From contig NZ_CP061177.1 in assembly GCF_017355405.1 (NCBI RefSeq), forward strand, positions 2,277,001-2,341,000: a stretch of DNA of 64,000 nucleotides, written 5' to 3'. Source of the DNA: Roseomonas haemaphysalidis. Lineage in GTDB: Bacteria; Pseudomonadota; Alphaproteobacteria; Acetobacterales; Acetobacteraceae. How positions within the stretch are numbered: position 1 is the stretch's first letter; every line of letters starts with the position of its first letter. Shown here piece by piece: positions 33,541 to 43,400 of the stretch. The notes beneath the pieces were generated by a model. It worked only from the letters and a program-made list of their open reading frames with translations, made no database searches and had not been told where the DNA came from. The position numbers were made by a program, and so were the translations under genes.

Positions 33541-34521
33541 ATGCAGCTCGACCATTACGGGTTCCGCGAACCCCCGTTCCAGATGACGCCGGATGCGCGG
33601 CTGTTCTTCGACAGCAGCGTGCACCACAGGGCTTATGCGCACCTGATGTACGGCCTGGCGCAACGCGAAGGCTTCGTGGTCGTCACCGGCGAGGTTGGTG
33701 CCGGCAAGACCACGCTGGTCGAGCGGCTGTGTGGGGAACTCGACCCGGCCGGGTTCGTGATCGCCCGCATCGCCACCACCCAGGTGTCGGGCGACGACGT
33801 GCTGCGGCTGGTCGCCGATGCCTTCGGCGTGTCGCCGGACGGCAGCAAGGCGGCGCTGCTGCTCGGCATCACCCGCGCCTTGAGCGAAAGCGGCCGCCGC
33901 CACCTGCTGATCGTCGATGAGGCGCAGGCGCTGCCATTGTCGGCGTTGGAAGAACTGCGGATGATTTCCAACGTCACCACCAGCGGGCAGGCGCCGCTGC
34001 AAACCATCCTGCTCGGCCAGCCGCAGCTGCGGCGCATCATGGCCAGCCCCGACTTGGCGCAGCTCCGGCAGCGCGTGCTGGCGTCCTACCACCTGGGTGC
34101 CTTGTCGCGTGAGGAAACGCACGCCTATGTGGAGCACCGCATGCGCGCGGTGGGCTGGGACGGGTATCCGGCCTGGGGCGAGGGTGCGCTGGACATGGTG
34201 CATAGCCATTCCGGCGGCATCCCGCGCCGCATCAACCGCCTGTGCTCCCGCGTGCTGCTCGGCGGGGCGCTGGAAAGCGCCGAGGTGCTGACCGCCGAGG
34301 CGGTGGAGGCCACCGCCCTGGAGCTGGAAGACGACCTCGCCGGCCTGCCGGACGACAGCACCCCGCCCGCCCTGGCATCGCTCGCGATGGTGATGAACGA
34401 GGACACGATCGACGACCTCACCAACCGGGTGGAGGCGCTGGAGCGCCTGATGGCGCGGCGCGAGCGGGTGTTCAACCGCATGACGGAGCTGTTCGCCCTG
34501 GGCGAAAGGGCGCGCCGGTGA
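33541..34521 (+). CDS. XrtA-associated AAA-type ATPase
   Basis: A 326-residue ATPase of the GspA/ExeA type. Walker A is GEVGAGKTT (50–58), Walker B LLIVDEAQALP, sensor region LLGQPQLRR. The N-terminus (YGFREPPFQMTPDARLFF) is typical of this family (TIGR03015, recalled). A C-terminal helix with many charged residues could be a coiled coil. It probably powers assembly of the export machinery at the cytoplasmic membrane. GAGG is 7 bases upstream of the ATG. Its last base is the first base of the deacetylase gene. Confidence 0.92.
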   Translation: MQLDHYGFREPPFQMTPDARLFFDSSVHHRAYAHLMYGLAQREGFVVVTGEVGAGKTTLVERLCGELDPAGFVIARIATTQVSGDDVLRLVADAFGVSPDGSKAALLLGITRALSESGRRHLLIVDEAQALPLSALEELRMISNVTTSGQAPLQTILLGQPQLRRIMASPDLAQLRQRVLASYHLGALSREETHAYVEHRMRAVGWDGYPAWGEGALDMVHSHSGGIPRRINRLCSRVLLGGALESAEVLTAEAVEATALELEDDLAGLPDDSTPPALASLAMVMNEDTIDDLTNRVEALERLMARRERVFNRMTELFALGERARR

Positions 34522-35387
34522 TGCGCAATGCCATGAGCGTGGATGTCGAGGACTGGTTCCAGGTCCAGGCCTTCGCCAAGACCATCGCGCGGGCCGACTG
34601 GGATTCCCTTGAATCCCGCGTGGTGGCCAATACCGAGCGGGTGCTGGACCAGATGGCGGCGCAGAACACCCGCGCCACCTATTTCACGCTGGGCTGGGTG
34701 GCGGAGCGCCACCCCGCGCTGATCCGCCGCATCGTCGCCGAGGGGCATGAGCTGGCCAGCCACGGCCATGGGCATGAGCAGGTCAGCGCGATCGGCGAGG
34801 CTGCCTTTCGCGCCGACATCCGCCGGGCCAAGCAGGCGCTGGAAGATGCCGGCGGGGTGCGGGTGCGCGGCTACCGCGCGCCTACCTTTTCCATCAGCGC
34901 CACCGCGACCCCCTGGGCGCATCAGGTGCTGCAAGAGGAGGGGCACGACTACAGCTCCTCTGTTTTTCCGATCCGCCATGACCTTTACGGCTCGCCGGAC
35001 GCGCCACGCGACCCGCATCGCCCGCACCCCGACGGTGTGGTGGAGATCCCCATGACGACGCTGCGCGCCCTGGGGCGCAATTTTCCCGTGTCCGGCGGCG
35101 GCTGGTTCCGGTTGATCCCCTACGCCGTGTTCCGCACCGCGTTGAAGCGCGTCAACGGTGCCGACCGGCGCCCCTGCGTGTTCTACTTCCACCCCTGGGA
35201 GGTCGATCCCGGCCAACCGCGGCTGGACCACGCCGGGCGGCTGTCGAAGTTCCGCCACTACACCGGGCTGGATACCATGCACCACCGTGTCGGCCAGCTG
35301 CTGCGCGACTTCTCCTGGGACCGCATGGACGAGGTCTTCGCCGGGGCCATCGGTCCCGAGCCGGCCCGCCAGGGAGTGGCGGCATGA
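34521..35387 (+). CDS. XrtA-system polysaccharide deacetylase (DUF3473 type)
   Basis: A 288-residue NodB-type deacetylase: SVDVEDWFQ holds the catalytic and metal Asp residues, SHGHGHEQ the metal His pair, RGYRAPTFS the substrate Arg, and FYFHPWEVDPGQPR the catalytic His of the DUF3473 extension. There is no signal peptide, so it acts in the cytoplasm, presumably on lipid-linked repeat units. This is a distinct gene from the longer deacetylase at 8360–9871. ATG 34521 shares one base with the preceding stop; the frame upstream of it belongs to the ATPase gene. Confidence 0.92.
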   Translation: MRNAMSVDVEDWFQVQAFAKTIARADWDSLESRVVANTERVLDQMAAQNTRATYFTLGWVAERHPALIRRIVAEGHELASHGHGHEQVSAIGEAAFRADIRRAKQALEDAGGVRVRGYRAPTFSISATATPWAHQVLQEEGHDYSSSVFPIRHDLYGSPDAPRDPHRPHPDGVVEIPMTTLRALGRNFPVSGGGWFRLIPYAVFRTALKRVNGADRRPCVFYFHPWEVDPGQPRLDHAGRLSKFRHYTGLDTMHHRVGQLLRDFSWDRMDEVFAGAIGPEPARQGVAA

Positions 35388-36418
35388 GCCTGCGCCTGCG
35401 CCCGCTGGACGATGCCAGCGTTTCCGCCTGGGACGCCTTTGTGGCCAGCCAGCCGGAAGCCACCTTCTTTCACCGCGCTGCCTGGCGCGGCATCATCGAG
35501 CGGTCGTTCGGCCACAGCACGCACTACATGCTGGCGGAGCAGGACGGTGCCATTGTGGGCATTCTTCCGCTCGCGCGCATGCGCACGCGGCTGTTCGGCG
35601 ACGCGCTGATCTCCACGCCCTTCTGCGTCTACGGGGGGCCCGTGGCCGTCGATGCCGCGGTTGCCACGGCGTTGGAGGAGCATGCGCGCGACCTGCTGAA
35701 GAAGACCGGCGCGGACCATCTGGAATTTCGCCAGCGCGATGCGGTCTATCCCGGTTGGCCGGAGCGGCCGCCGTTGCACTACACCTTCCGCAAAGCCATC
35801 ACCGGCGATGCCGAGGCCGACATGAAGGCCATCCCACGCAAGCAGCGGGCGATGGTGCGCAAGGGCATCCAGAACGGCCTGACCTCGATCAGCAACAGCG
35901 ACACGGACATGTTGCACCGGGTTTATGCCGAGAGCGTGCACAACCTCGGCACGCCGGTCTTCCCGCGCAAGTATTTCCGTGAACTGGCCCAGGCCTTCCC
36001 GGGCGAGCATGACGTCACCACCATCCTGCAGGGCGACACCCCCGTCGCCTCGGTGCTGAACTTCCACTTCCGCGACGAGGTGCTGCCCTATTACGGCGGC
36101 GGCACCACGCTGGCGCGCAAGGTGGCCGGCAATGACTTCATGTATTGGGAGGTCATGCGCAGGGCAGGGGCCGAGCGCGGCGCGCGCATCTATGATTTCG
36201 GTCGCAGCAAGTCCGGCACCGGCGCTTTTGACTTCAAGAAGAACTGGGGCTTCGAGGCAGCGCCGCTGCACTACAGCTATCAGCTGAAGCCCGGTGGCAC
36301 GCTGTCCGAGCACAATCCATCGAACCCCAAGTACCAGATGATGATCAAGGCATGGCGCAAGCTGCCCCTGCCTGTCGCCAACCTTTTGGGCCCGCCGATC
36401 GTGCGCGGCCTGGGCTAA
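35384..36418 (+). CDS. FemAB-family XrtA/PEP-CTERM-associated protein
   Basis: A 344-residue FemAB/GNAT-fold protein: ATFFHRAAWRGIIERSFGH at the N-terminus, KAIPRKQRAMVRKGIQNGL in the centre, YYGGGTTLARKVAGNDFMYWE and YDFGRSKSGTGAFDFKKNWGFE near the end. It matches TIGR03019 as I recall it. Members are thought to transfer an aminoacyl or acyl group, here probably to the exopolysaccharide or its carrier. Its ATG overlaps the preceding stop by 4 bases. It is the third acyltransferase of this fold in the locus. Confidence 0.92.
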   Translation: MSLRLRPLDDASVSAWDAFVASQPEATFFHRAAWRGIIERSFGHSTHYMLAEQDGAIVGILPLARMRTRLFGDALISTPFCVYGGPVAVDAAVATALEEHARDLLKKTGADHLEFRQRDAVYPGWPERPPLHYTFRKAITGDAEADMKAIPRKQRAMVRKGIQNGLTSISNSDTDMLHRVYAESVHNLGTPVFPRKYFRELAQAFPGEHDVTTILQGDTPVASVLNFHFRDEVLPYYGGGTTLARKVAGNDFMYWEVMRRAGAERGARIYDFGRSKSGTGAFDFKKNWGFEAAPLHYSYQLKPGGTLSEHNPSNPKYQMMIKAWRKLPLPVANLLGPPIVRGLG

Positions 36419-36429
36419 GGGCTATCGCC

Positions 36430-37680
36430 ATGCGCCGCCTGTTGTTTCTGTGCCATCGTATTCCTTATCCGCCCGAGAAGGGTGAGAAGATCCGTGCCTG
36501 GCACATGATCGAACATCTGGCACGGGACTGGGAGGTCGATCTCGGCTGCCTGATCGACGACCCGGCGGACCTGCAGCACATGGCGGCGCTGCACGGCCCT
36601 TGCGCCGCGGTGCGGGCGGAGCAGACCGGGCCGCGCTGGCAGGTGGCAGCCCGGGCCTTGTTGCAGGCCCGCCCCGGCCAGCCGCTCACCACCGGCTGGT
36701 TCCACAACGCCAAGCTGCGCGCCTGGGTGGAACAGGGGCTGGAGGCCGGGCGCTACGACGCCGTCTTCGCGTATTCCGCCGCCATGGCGCCGTATCTCAG
36801 CAGCGCCGCCGCGCACCGGCCCGGCGTGCGGCGGGTGCTGGACATGGTGGATGTCGATTCCGAGAAGTGGCGGGCTTACGTGCCCAGTGCCAAGCCGCCG
36901 ATGAAGCAGGTCTGGGCGCGCGAAGCCCGCACCTTGCTGGAGTTCGAGCGCCGCGCCGCGGTGGATTTCGACCGCTGCCTGTTCGTGTCGCACCAGGAAG
37001 CCGCGCGCTTCGCCGAGTTGGCGCCGGAAACCGCGCCGCACCTGGACTGGGTGGAGAACGGCGTCGACATGTCCGTGTTCGATGCGGAGCAACGCTATCC
37101 TTCGCCCTACCGGACCGAGGCGCCCGTCGCCGTCTTCACCGGCACGATGGACTACCGCCCGAATGTCGAGGCGGTGTGCTGGTTTGCCCGCGAGGTGCTG
37201 CCCAAGCTCCGCGCCACGCTGAACCCGGCGCCGGAATTCTTTATCGTCGGTGCCAACCCGTCGCCGGTGGTCAAGGCGCTGGGCGCGCTGGATGGCGTGA
37301 CGGTGACGGGCTCGGTGCCCGACGTGCGGCCCTACCTGGTGCATGCCAGCGTGGCCGTGGCGCCGCTGCGGATTGCCCGCGGCATCCAGAACAAGGTGCT
37401 GGAGGCGATGGCCCTGGGCCGTCCGGTGGTCGCCTCGTCGCCCGCCTTCGAGGGCATCCATGCGACGCCGGGCCAGGATCTCCTGGTGGGCGATGGCACG
37501 GCGCGCACGGTGGCGCTGGTCAGCGAAGTGCTGGCGGGGGCGCACCCGGGTCTGGGTGAGCGCGCCAAGCGCGCCGTGCGGACCGGCCACGACTGGGGCG
37601 CGACGTTGAGCAAGCTGGACAGCATCCTGGCGCCGGGCACCGATGCGCCGGTCATTCCAGGCTTCGGGGCCGCCGCATGA
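36430..37680 (+). CDS. XrtA/PEP-CTERM system GT4 glycosyltransferase (TIGR03087-like)
   Basis: A 416-residue GT-B glycosyltransferase that opens with LFLCHRIPYPPEKGEKIR and contains VLDMVDVDSEKWRAY, WVENGVDMSVFD, VFTGTMDYRPNVEAV and IQNKVLEAMALGRPVVAS. The opening motif and spacing are those I recall for the exosortase-A-linked family TIGR03087. ATG 36430 is chosen as the family start; the longer frame runs back into the FemAB gene. Its stop overlaps the exosortase ATG by 4 bases. Confidence 0.93.
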   Translation: MRRLLFLCHRIPYPPEKGEKIRAWHMIEHLARDWEVDLGCLIDDPADLQHMAALHGPCAAVRAEQTGPRWQVAARALLQARPGQPLTTGWFHNAKLRAWVEQGLEAGRYDAVFAYSAAMAPYLSSAAAHRPGVRRVLDMVDVDSEKWRAYVPSAKPPMKQVWAREARTLLEFERRAAVDFDRCLFVSHQEAARFAELAPETAPHLDWVENGVDMSVFDAEQRYPSPYRTEAPVAVFTGTMDYRPNVEAVCWFAREVLPKLRATLNPAPEFFIVGANPSPVVKALGALDGVTVTGSVPDVRPYLVHASVAVAPLRIARGIQNKVLEAMALGRPVVASSPAFEGIHATPGQDLLVGDGTARTVALVSEVLAGAHPGLGERAKRAVRTGHDWGATLSKLDSILAPGTDAPVIPGFGAAA

Positions 37681-39170
37681 GCATCGCCACGCAGTCTGCC
37701 GGCGCGTTGGCCAAACCCCGTCTGGCCGCCTGGCCCCTGGCGATGCTGGTGCTGGCCATCGGCCTTGCCGCCCTTGGCTACGCCTTCCGGCTGGAAGCCG
37801 TGACGGCGGTGCAGACCTGGGAATCCTCCACGGCCTACAACCACTGCTGGCTCGTGCTGCCGGTCGCATTGTGGCTGGGCTGGTCGCGCCGGCACCGGCT
37901 CATCGGCACTCTGCCGCGGCCGTCCCTGCTGGCGGCGATCGCCGCTGCCGGCCCCGCCCTGGCATGGCTGTTGGCCGAGCGCCTGGGAATCATGGAAGGC
38001 CGGCAGCTCGCGGCGCTGTCCATGGTACTGTGCCTCGTGGTGGCGGTGCTGGGCTGGCAGTTCGCCCGCGCCATGGCGGCGCCGCTGCTGTACCTGTTCT
38101 TTCTGGTGCCGTTCGGCGCTTTTCTGGTTCCGGCGCTTCAGCGGGTGACGGCGTGGTTCATCACCTCCGGCCTGCAGGTGCTGCAGATTCCCTACGTGGC
38201 CGACGACTTGGTGATCGAGATTCCCGCCGGCGCGTTTCTGGTGGCGGAAGCCTGTGCCGGCCTGCGCTTCATCATCGCGGCGCTGGCGTTTGGCGCGCTC
38301 TATGCGGTGGTGATGTTCCGCAGCCCGTCGCGCCGTCTCGTCGTGCTCGCGCTGGCGATCATCGTGCCGATCGTGGCCAACGGCTTTCGCGCGCTGGGCA
38401 TCGTGCTGATGGGCCACTGGTTGGGTAGCGCCGAAGCCGCTGCGGCCGACCACGTGGTTTACGGCTGGGCCTTCTTCTCGCTGGTGATCCTGCTGCTGGT
38501 GGCGGCTGGCTTGCCGTTCCGCCAGGACGGCACGGTGCCGGCCGCGCCGCCGCCCGCGCCGTCCACCCGGCGGCCGGGCATGCCGATGCTGCTTGCGGCC
38601 GCCGTGCTGAGCTGCGTGCTGAGCCTGTCGGCGCCGGCGGTGGCGGCAGCGCTCGATCAGGCGGGCGGCACGGCGCCCATGGCGCTGCGGCCGCGCATCG
38701 TCATCCCGCCCGGCTGCAGCCCGATGGATGCGCAAGGCGTCTTGCGCTGTGGCGGTGGCACGTTGCAGGCGCAGCTGCTTGTGTTCCCCCAGCGCAGCAC
38801 CTGGGGGCAGATTTCCGCCGCCCGCACGCGGCTGTCGGCGGCCGATGACGAGGCGCTGACCTATGGGGTGCATGGCGAGGGCATGGCCTGGCAGGTGCGG
38901 CAAACCCGCGATGCCGACACCACCACGGCCGTCGCCACCTGGCTGGACGGTGCGGCCGCCGGTGGCGGGCTGCGCAGCCGCATGCAGCAGGGCTGGAACA
39001 GCGTGACCGGCGCGGGCGGGCACCCGGTGGTGCTGGCCTTCGTGTGGCGCCCCACGCCGCCGCCGCAAAGCGTTGCGATGGGACAGCATGAGCGGCAGTG
39101 GCTGCGACAGGCCCTGGAAGCCCAGGCTGGCGGGGCGGCCGAACAGGCCGCCGAGCTATCGCGCCGCTGA
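37677..39170 (+). CDS. xrtA: Exosortase A with C-terminal EpsI-position domain
   Basis: A 497-residue membrane protease/transpeptidase. Eight or so helices fill residues 15–285 and bring together the catalytic triad: Cys193 in EACAGLRF, Arg238 in NGFRAL and His259 in ADHVVYGW. A ninth helix (about 300–320) leads to a periplasmic C-terminal part (about 320–497) in the place where EpsI is fused in exosortase A proteins; its sequence is divergent, so this part is the least certain. The enzyme cuts PEP-CTERM tails at the outer face of the inner membrane. The obvious substrate is the next gene. It ends the plus-strand operon. Confidence 0.94.
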   Translation: MSIATQSAGALAKPRLAAWPLAMLVLAIGLAALGYAFRLEAVTAVQTWESSTAYNHCWLVLPVALWLGWSRRHRLIGTLPRPSLLAAIAAAGPALAWLLAERLGIMEGRQLAALSMVLCLVVAVLGWQFARAMAAPLLYLFFLVPFGAFLVPALQRVTAWFITSGLQVLQIPYVADDLVIEIPAGAFLVAEACAGLRFIIAALAFGALYAVVMFRSPSRRLVVLALAIIVPIVANGFRALGIVLMGHWLGSAEAAAADHVVYGWAFFSLVILLLVAAGLPFRQDGTVPAAPPPAPSTRRPGMPMLLAAAVLSCVLSLSAPAVAAALDQAGGTAPMALRPRIVIPPGCSPMDAQGVLRCGGGTLQAQLLVFPQRSTWGQISAARTRLSAADDEALTYGVHGEGMAWQVRQTRDADTTTAVATWLDGAAAGGGLRSRMQQGWNSVTGAGGHPVVLAFVWRPTPPPQSVAMGQHERQWLRQALEAQAGGAAEQAAELSRR

Positions 39171-39317
39171 ATGCCATGCGCGACGGGTGGCATTCTGACA
39201 GGCGCCACCCGTCCCGTGGATGTGCTATCGCCTGACCGGAAACCCGTCTCGTGGCGATGAAGCGTCGAGAACCTCTTCGTAATGATGGATTAACGACGGT
39301 CCGCGATGGCGACGGGA

Positions 39318-39341
39318 ACAGTCGGTAGTTTTTACGACTGT
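39318..39341 (+). promoter_or_regulatory. Inverted repeat ACAGTCG-N10-CGACTGT, candidate PrsR site
   Basis: Perfect 7-bp arms whose centre lies about 75 bases upstream of the sigma-54 promoter, the usual place for an enhancer-type activator. The T-rich part is in the loop, not after the stem, which argues against a terminator for xrtA. Binding by PrsR is an inference from position. Confidence 0.55.
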
Positions 39342-39397
39342 CCGCAAAGAAGCGCTCAATCCCTGACAAGTACCTGATTCATCTATCCCGCGCGGAT

Positions 39398-39413
39398 TGG
39401 CACGGGAAATGCA
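39398..39413 (+). promoter_or_regulatory. Sigma-54 promoter (-24/-12) of the PEP-CTERM gene
   Basis: TGGCACGGGAAATGCA matches the sigma-54 consensus TGGCACG-N4-TTGCA at all but one position and has the strict GG-N10-GC spacing (GG 39399–39400, GC 39411–39412). Transcription should start near 39423, leaving a leader of about 47 bases before the ATG at 39470. Confidence 0.85.
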
Positions 39414-39469
39414 CAGGTGTTGTGCGGCCGGCCATCGGGTCGTCGTCCATGTTGTCAGAGGATCCCCCC

Positions 39470-40189
39470 ATGCGCTTTTCCATGCTCGCCGCCGCGGCGG
39501 TTCTCGGCCTTGCCGGTGTGTCCGTGCAGGCCGAAGCCGCAGTGCTGTCCGCCCGGGTCTACGAGGGCAATGTCCTTCAGGCTTTGACCGGAACCAGCAC
39601 CACGGGCGCGCTGACGCTGAATGGCGCTACCACGAACTTCAGTTCCATCTCGATCAACGCATTCGGAACTCCCTTTACTCCGGAGCCGTCGCTGATCGCG
39701 CAGAACACCACCATCTCGACCAACACTGGCTTCAGCAGCCCCACGACCATCAGGATCGAGCTGACGCAGACCGACCTGAGCAGCGCCAGCGCCCGCGCCG
39801 GCGGCCTGCTGGCGCAGTTCGTGACGACCTTCACGGCCAACATGCTGGTGAACGGCGCCAGCATCAGCGACATCACGCTCTCGACCTATGCCGACGCCAC
39901 CAACGTCGCCTACGGCACCACCAACCTGCTGGCCACCACGACCTATGGCACGGGCTCCCCGGCGGCCACCCCGGCCATCATGCGCAATGTGGCGTTGGGC
40001 AACGCGCTGTTCTCGGAGACGCTGGTCATCTCCGCCACCTTCAACGCCGGCGCCGCCGGCTTGAACACCTCGACGCAGATCACCGCGTCGCCGGCCCCCG
40101 TGGCGGTGCCGGAGCCTGCGTCCATCGCCTTGTTCAGCACCGGCCTCCTCGCCGTCGGCATGCTGTCCCGCCGTCGCCGCCAGGGCTGA
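39470..40189 (+). CDS. PEP-CTERM sorting-domain protein
   Basis: A 239-residue secreted protein. The signal peptide (MRFSMLAAAAVLGLAGVS) should be cut near QAEAA. The body is Thr-, Ser- and Ala-rich with almost no charge and no Cys, a typical heavily glycosylatable surface protein. The C-terminus is the three-part sorting signal: PEP at 214–216, hydrophobic helix IALFSTGLLAVGMLS, then RRRRQG. Exosortase A should cleave near PEP. ATG 39470 has AGAGGA 7 bases upstream; a start 16 codons earlier would precede the sigma-54 transcript and is rejected. It is transcribed separately from xrtA, under sigma-54 control. Confidence 0.93.
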   Translation: MRFSMLAAAAVLGLAGVSVQAEAAVLSARVYEGNVLQALTGTSTTGALTLNGATTNFSSISINAFGTPFTPEPSLIAQNTTISTNTGFSSPTTIRIELTQTDLSSASARAGGLLAQFVTTFTANMLVNGASISDITLSTYADATNVAYGTTNLLATTTYGTGSPAATPAIMRNVALGNALFSETLVISATFNAGAAGLNTSTQITASPAPVAVPEPASIALFSTGLLAVGMLSRRRRQG

Positions 40190-40291
40190 TCCTGGCGCGA
40201 AGGGCAGAGCGGGGTCCAACACCTGCTCTGCCGCCGGGCCATCGAAGCCCAGCCGTCCCCCGGCTCCCCATCGATAGCCCGCGTGCCTGAT

Positions 40292-40326
40292 GGCCGCCCC
40301 GCCCCCCGGCGGGGCGGCCTTTCTTT
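40292..40326 (+). terminator. Terminator of the PEP-CTERM transcript
   Basis: A perfect 12-bp stem (40292–40303 and 40308–40319, GGCCGCCCCGCC) with a CCCC loop, followed by TTTCTTT. It lies about 100 bases after the stop codon. Confidence 0.9.
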
Positions 40327-40343
40327 ATCGCCCGGGCCGCCAT

Positions 40344-40379
40344 GAAAAAGGGCCCGGAGAGCAATCCCCGGACCCTTTC
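40344..40379 (-). terminator. Terminator of the RND efflux operon
   Basis: Read on the minus strand, an AAAGGGTCCGG arm pairs with CCGGGCCCTTT across a 10-base loop and is followed by a T-run (A's at 40344–40348 on the plus strand). It lies about 25 bases after the RND gene stop. Confidence 0.75.
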
Positions 40380-40404
40380 AGCGGCGTGCGGCGCGAGCGG
40401 CGCG

Positions 40405-43400
40405 TTAGTGTGCGCTGCCCTTGGCATGGGGTTCGCCATCCGTCGGCCGGCCGTGCTGACCGGCGCCGAAGCGGCGGTGGGTCGCCTCGCGCATCCGCTG
40501 GAACACCACGTAGAGCATCGGGATCAGGAAGATGCCGATGGTGGAGGCGGCGATCATGCCGGCGAAGACCGGGGTGGACACCGCGCGCCGCGCCAGCATC
40601 GCCGCGCCCGATGCCCAGACCAGTGGGACCAGGCCGAGGATGAAGGCGATGGACGTCATCATCACGGCGCGGAACCGCAGCCGCGCGCCTTGCTCGGCGG
40701 CTTCCACGATGGAATGCCCGGCTTCACGCTGCTCCTTGGCGAACTCGATGATCAGAATGCCGTTCTTGGCGGCCAGCGCGATCAGCACCACCAACCCGAT
40801 CTGGGCGTAGAGGTCCATCGACAGGCCCGACAGCCAGATGCCGCCCACCGCCGCCAGAACGCCGACGATGACCGACAGCAACACCGGGATGGGGATCACC
40901 CAGCTCTCATACAGCGCCACCAGGAACAGGAAGGCGAACAGCACGGCAAGCGCCAGAATATAAGCCGTCTGTCCCTGGGCCTGCCGTTCCTGATAGGCGG
41001 TGCCCGTCCATTCAAAGGTGTAGCCGGCCGGCAGGGTGTTGCGCGATACCTCCTCCATCGCCGCCAGTGCCGCGCCCGACGAGATGCCCGCGCCCGGATT
41101 GCCGTTGATCGTGATGGACCGGTAGTTGTTGTAGCGCGTGATGGTCTGCGGGCCGACCACGGTGCGGACGCTGGCGATGGCACGCAGCGGCACCATGGCG
41201 CCACGCGTGTTGCGGATCTGGATCTTCCACAGATCCTCCTCGCTCCGGCGGTCCTCCGCCTCGCCCTGCACCAGCACCTGCCAAGTGCGGCCATACAGGT
41301 TGAAGTTGTTCACGAAGGCGCTGCCCAGCGTCGCCTGCAGCGCGGAAAACACGTCCCCCATGCCGAGACCGAGCGCCTGCGCCTTGTCGCGGTCGATATC
41401 CAGGTAGAGCGAGGGCGCGCGGGCGGAGAAGGTGGAAAACACCTGGGCCAGCCGCGGGTCCTGGTTGGCGGCGCCGACCAGCCCCTGCATCACCTGGCCG
41501 ATCGAGGCGGGGTCCGCGCCTTCCAGGCTTTCCAGCTGGTATTCGAAGCCGCCGCCGGTGGACAGGCCGATGATGGGCGGCAGGTTGATCGCGATGATCT
41601 GCGCGTTGCGGATCCCCGCGCTTTCCTGGAACACGCGGCCGATCAGCGCCTGCACGTTGTCGCCCGGGTTCGGCCGCTCCGAGAATTCCTTCAGCTGCAC
41701 GAACATGGTGCCGGAGGAGGAGGAGGCGCCACCATCCAGCAGCGAGAAGCCGATGATGGAAACCGCATCGCGCACCTGCGGCATCTGCTTCAGCCGCTCT
41801 TCCATCTGCGCCACCACGGCGCTGGTGCGGGGCAGGGCGGCGCCGTCCGGCAGCTGGAAGGCGATGATAAAGGCGCCCTGGTCCTCAGACGGCAGGAAGC
41901 CGGCCGGTACGCGGCTGGCGATGGTGAAGGCGCCGAAGCCGAAGGCCGCCACCAGCACCAGCGCCACCAGGGACAGGCGCACCAGCCGCCGCACGAGGCC
42001 CGCATAGCCGTCGCGCACGTTGTCGATGCGGCGGCTCACCCAGCCCATGATGCCGCGCCGCTCGCCCTTGTGGCGCAGGAACAGCACGCACAGGGCGGGG
42101 GAAAGCGACAGCGCGTTGATGGCCGAGATCACCATGGCCACCGAGATGGTCACCGCGAACTGGCGGAACAGCACGCCCGACAGGCCGGGGATGAAGCCGA
42201 TCGGCACGAAGACCGACAGCAGCACCAGGGTGATGGCGATGATCGGCGCGGTGATCTGCGCCATGGCCTTCTTGACGGCGGCGCCGGGGCTGATCTCCGG
42301 CTCTTCCTCCATCACGCGCTCGACGTTCTCGACCACCACGATGGCGTCGTCCACCACGATGCCGATGGCCAGCACCATGGCCAGCAGCGACACGGTGTTG
42401 GCCGAGTAGCCCATGACTAGCAGCACCGCGAAGGTGGTGATCAGGCTGACCGGCACGGCGATGATCGGGATCAGCGTGGCGCGGAGGGAGCCGAGGAACA
42501 GGAACACCACGACCGCGACGAGCACGAAGGCTTCCAGAAGGGTCTTGATGACCTCATGGATCGTGTCGTTGACGAAGATGGTGGTGTCGAACACCGGACG
42601 GACGTTCAGCCCGTGCGGCATGCGCGAGCGCACGCGGTCCAGCGTTGCGTCGACGCCCGCGGCCGTCTGCACGGCGTTGGCGCCGGGCGCGAGGTAGATG
42701 GCGAGGCCGACGCCATCCTGGCCGTTCAGGCGGGTCTTGGAGTCGAGGTTCTGCGCGCCGAGCTCGACGCGCGCCACGTCCCGCACCCGCAGCACGGAGC
42801 CGTCGGGGTTGGCGCGGATCAGGATGTTGCCGAACTGCTCGGGCGTGGACAGGCGGCCCTGGGTGCGGACGTTCATCTGCATCGCCTGGTCGTCCGGCAC
42901 CGGCTGGGCGCCGATGCGGCCGGCCGGGGCCTGCACGTTCTGCGCCCGGATGGCGTTGGTGACGTCCGACGGCGCGAGGCCGAGGCTGACCAGCCGTTCC
43001 GTGTCGAACCAGATGCGCATGGCGTAGTTCTGGCGCGAGAACAGCGTGGCCGAGCCGACGCCCCGGGTGCGGGACAACTCGTCCAGCAGGTTGAGGGTGG
43101 CGTAGTTGGTCATGAACAGCGGGTCGAACTCGCCCGGCTGGTCGGGATACAGGAACAGCACCTGCAGGATGGCCGAGGACTGCTTGCGGACCTGGATGCC
43201 CTGCTGCTGCACCTCGGTCGGCATCAGCGACAGCGCGGCCTGCACGCGGTTGTTGACGTTGACGGTGTTGATGTCGGCGTTGGTGCCCAGCGTGAAGGAG
43301 ACGTTCAGCGTGTAGCTGCCGTCGCTGCCGCTGTTGCTCTTCATGTAGATGGAGTTCTCGACGCCCACCACCTGAGCTTCGAGCGGCTGGGCGACGGCCT

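Noticed and set aside
39318..39341. Reading the ACAGTCG/CGACTGT repeat as an xrtA terminator
   Set aside because: The stem is short (7 bp), its loop holds the T-run, and no T-run follows. Its position relative to the sigma-54 promoter fits an activator site better.
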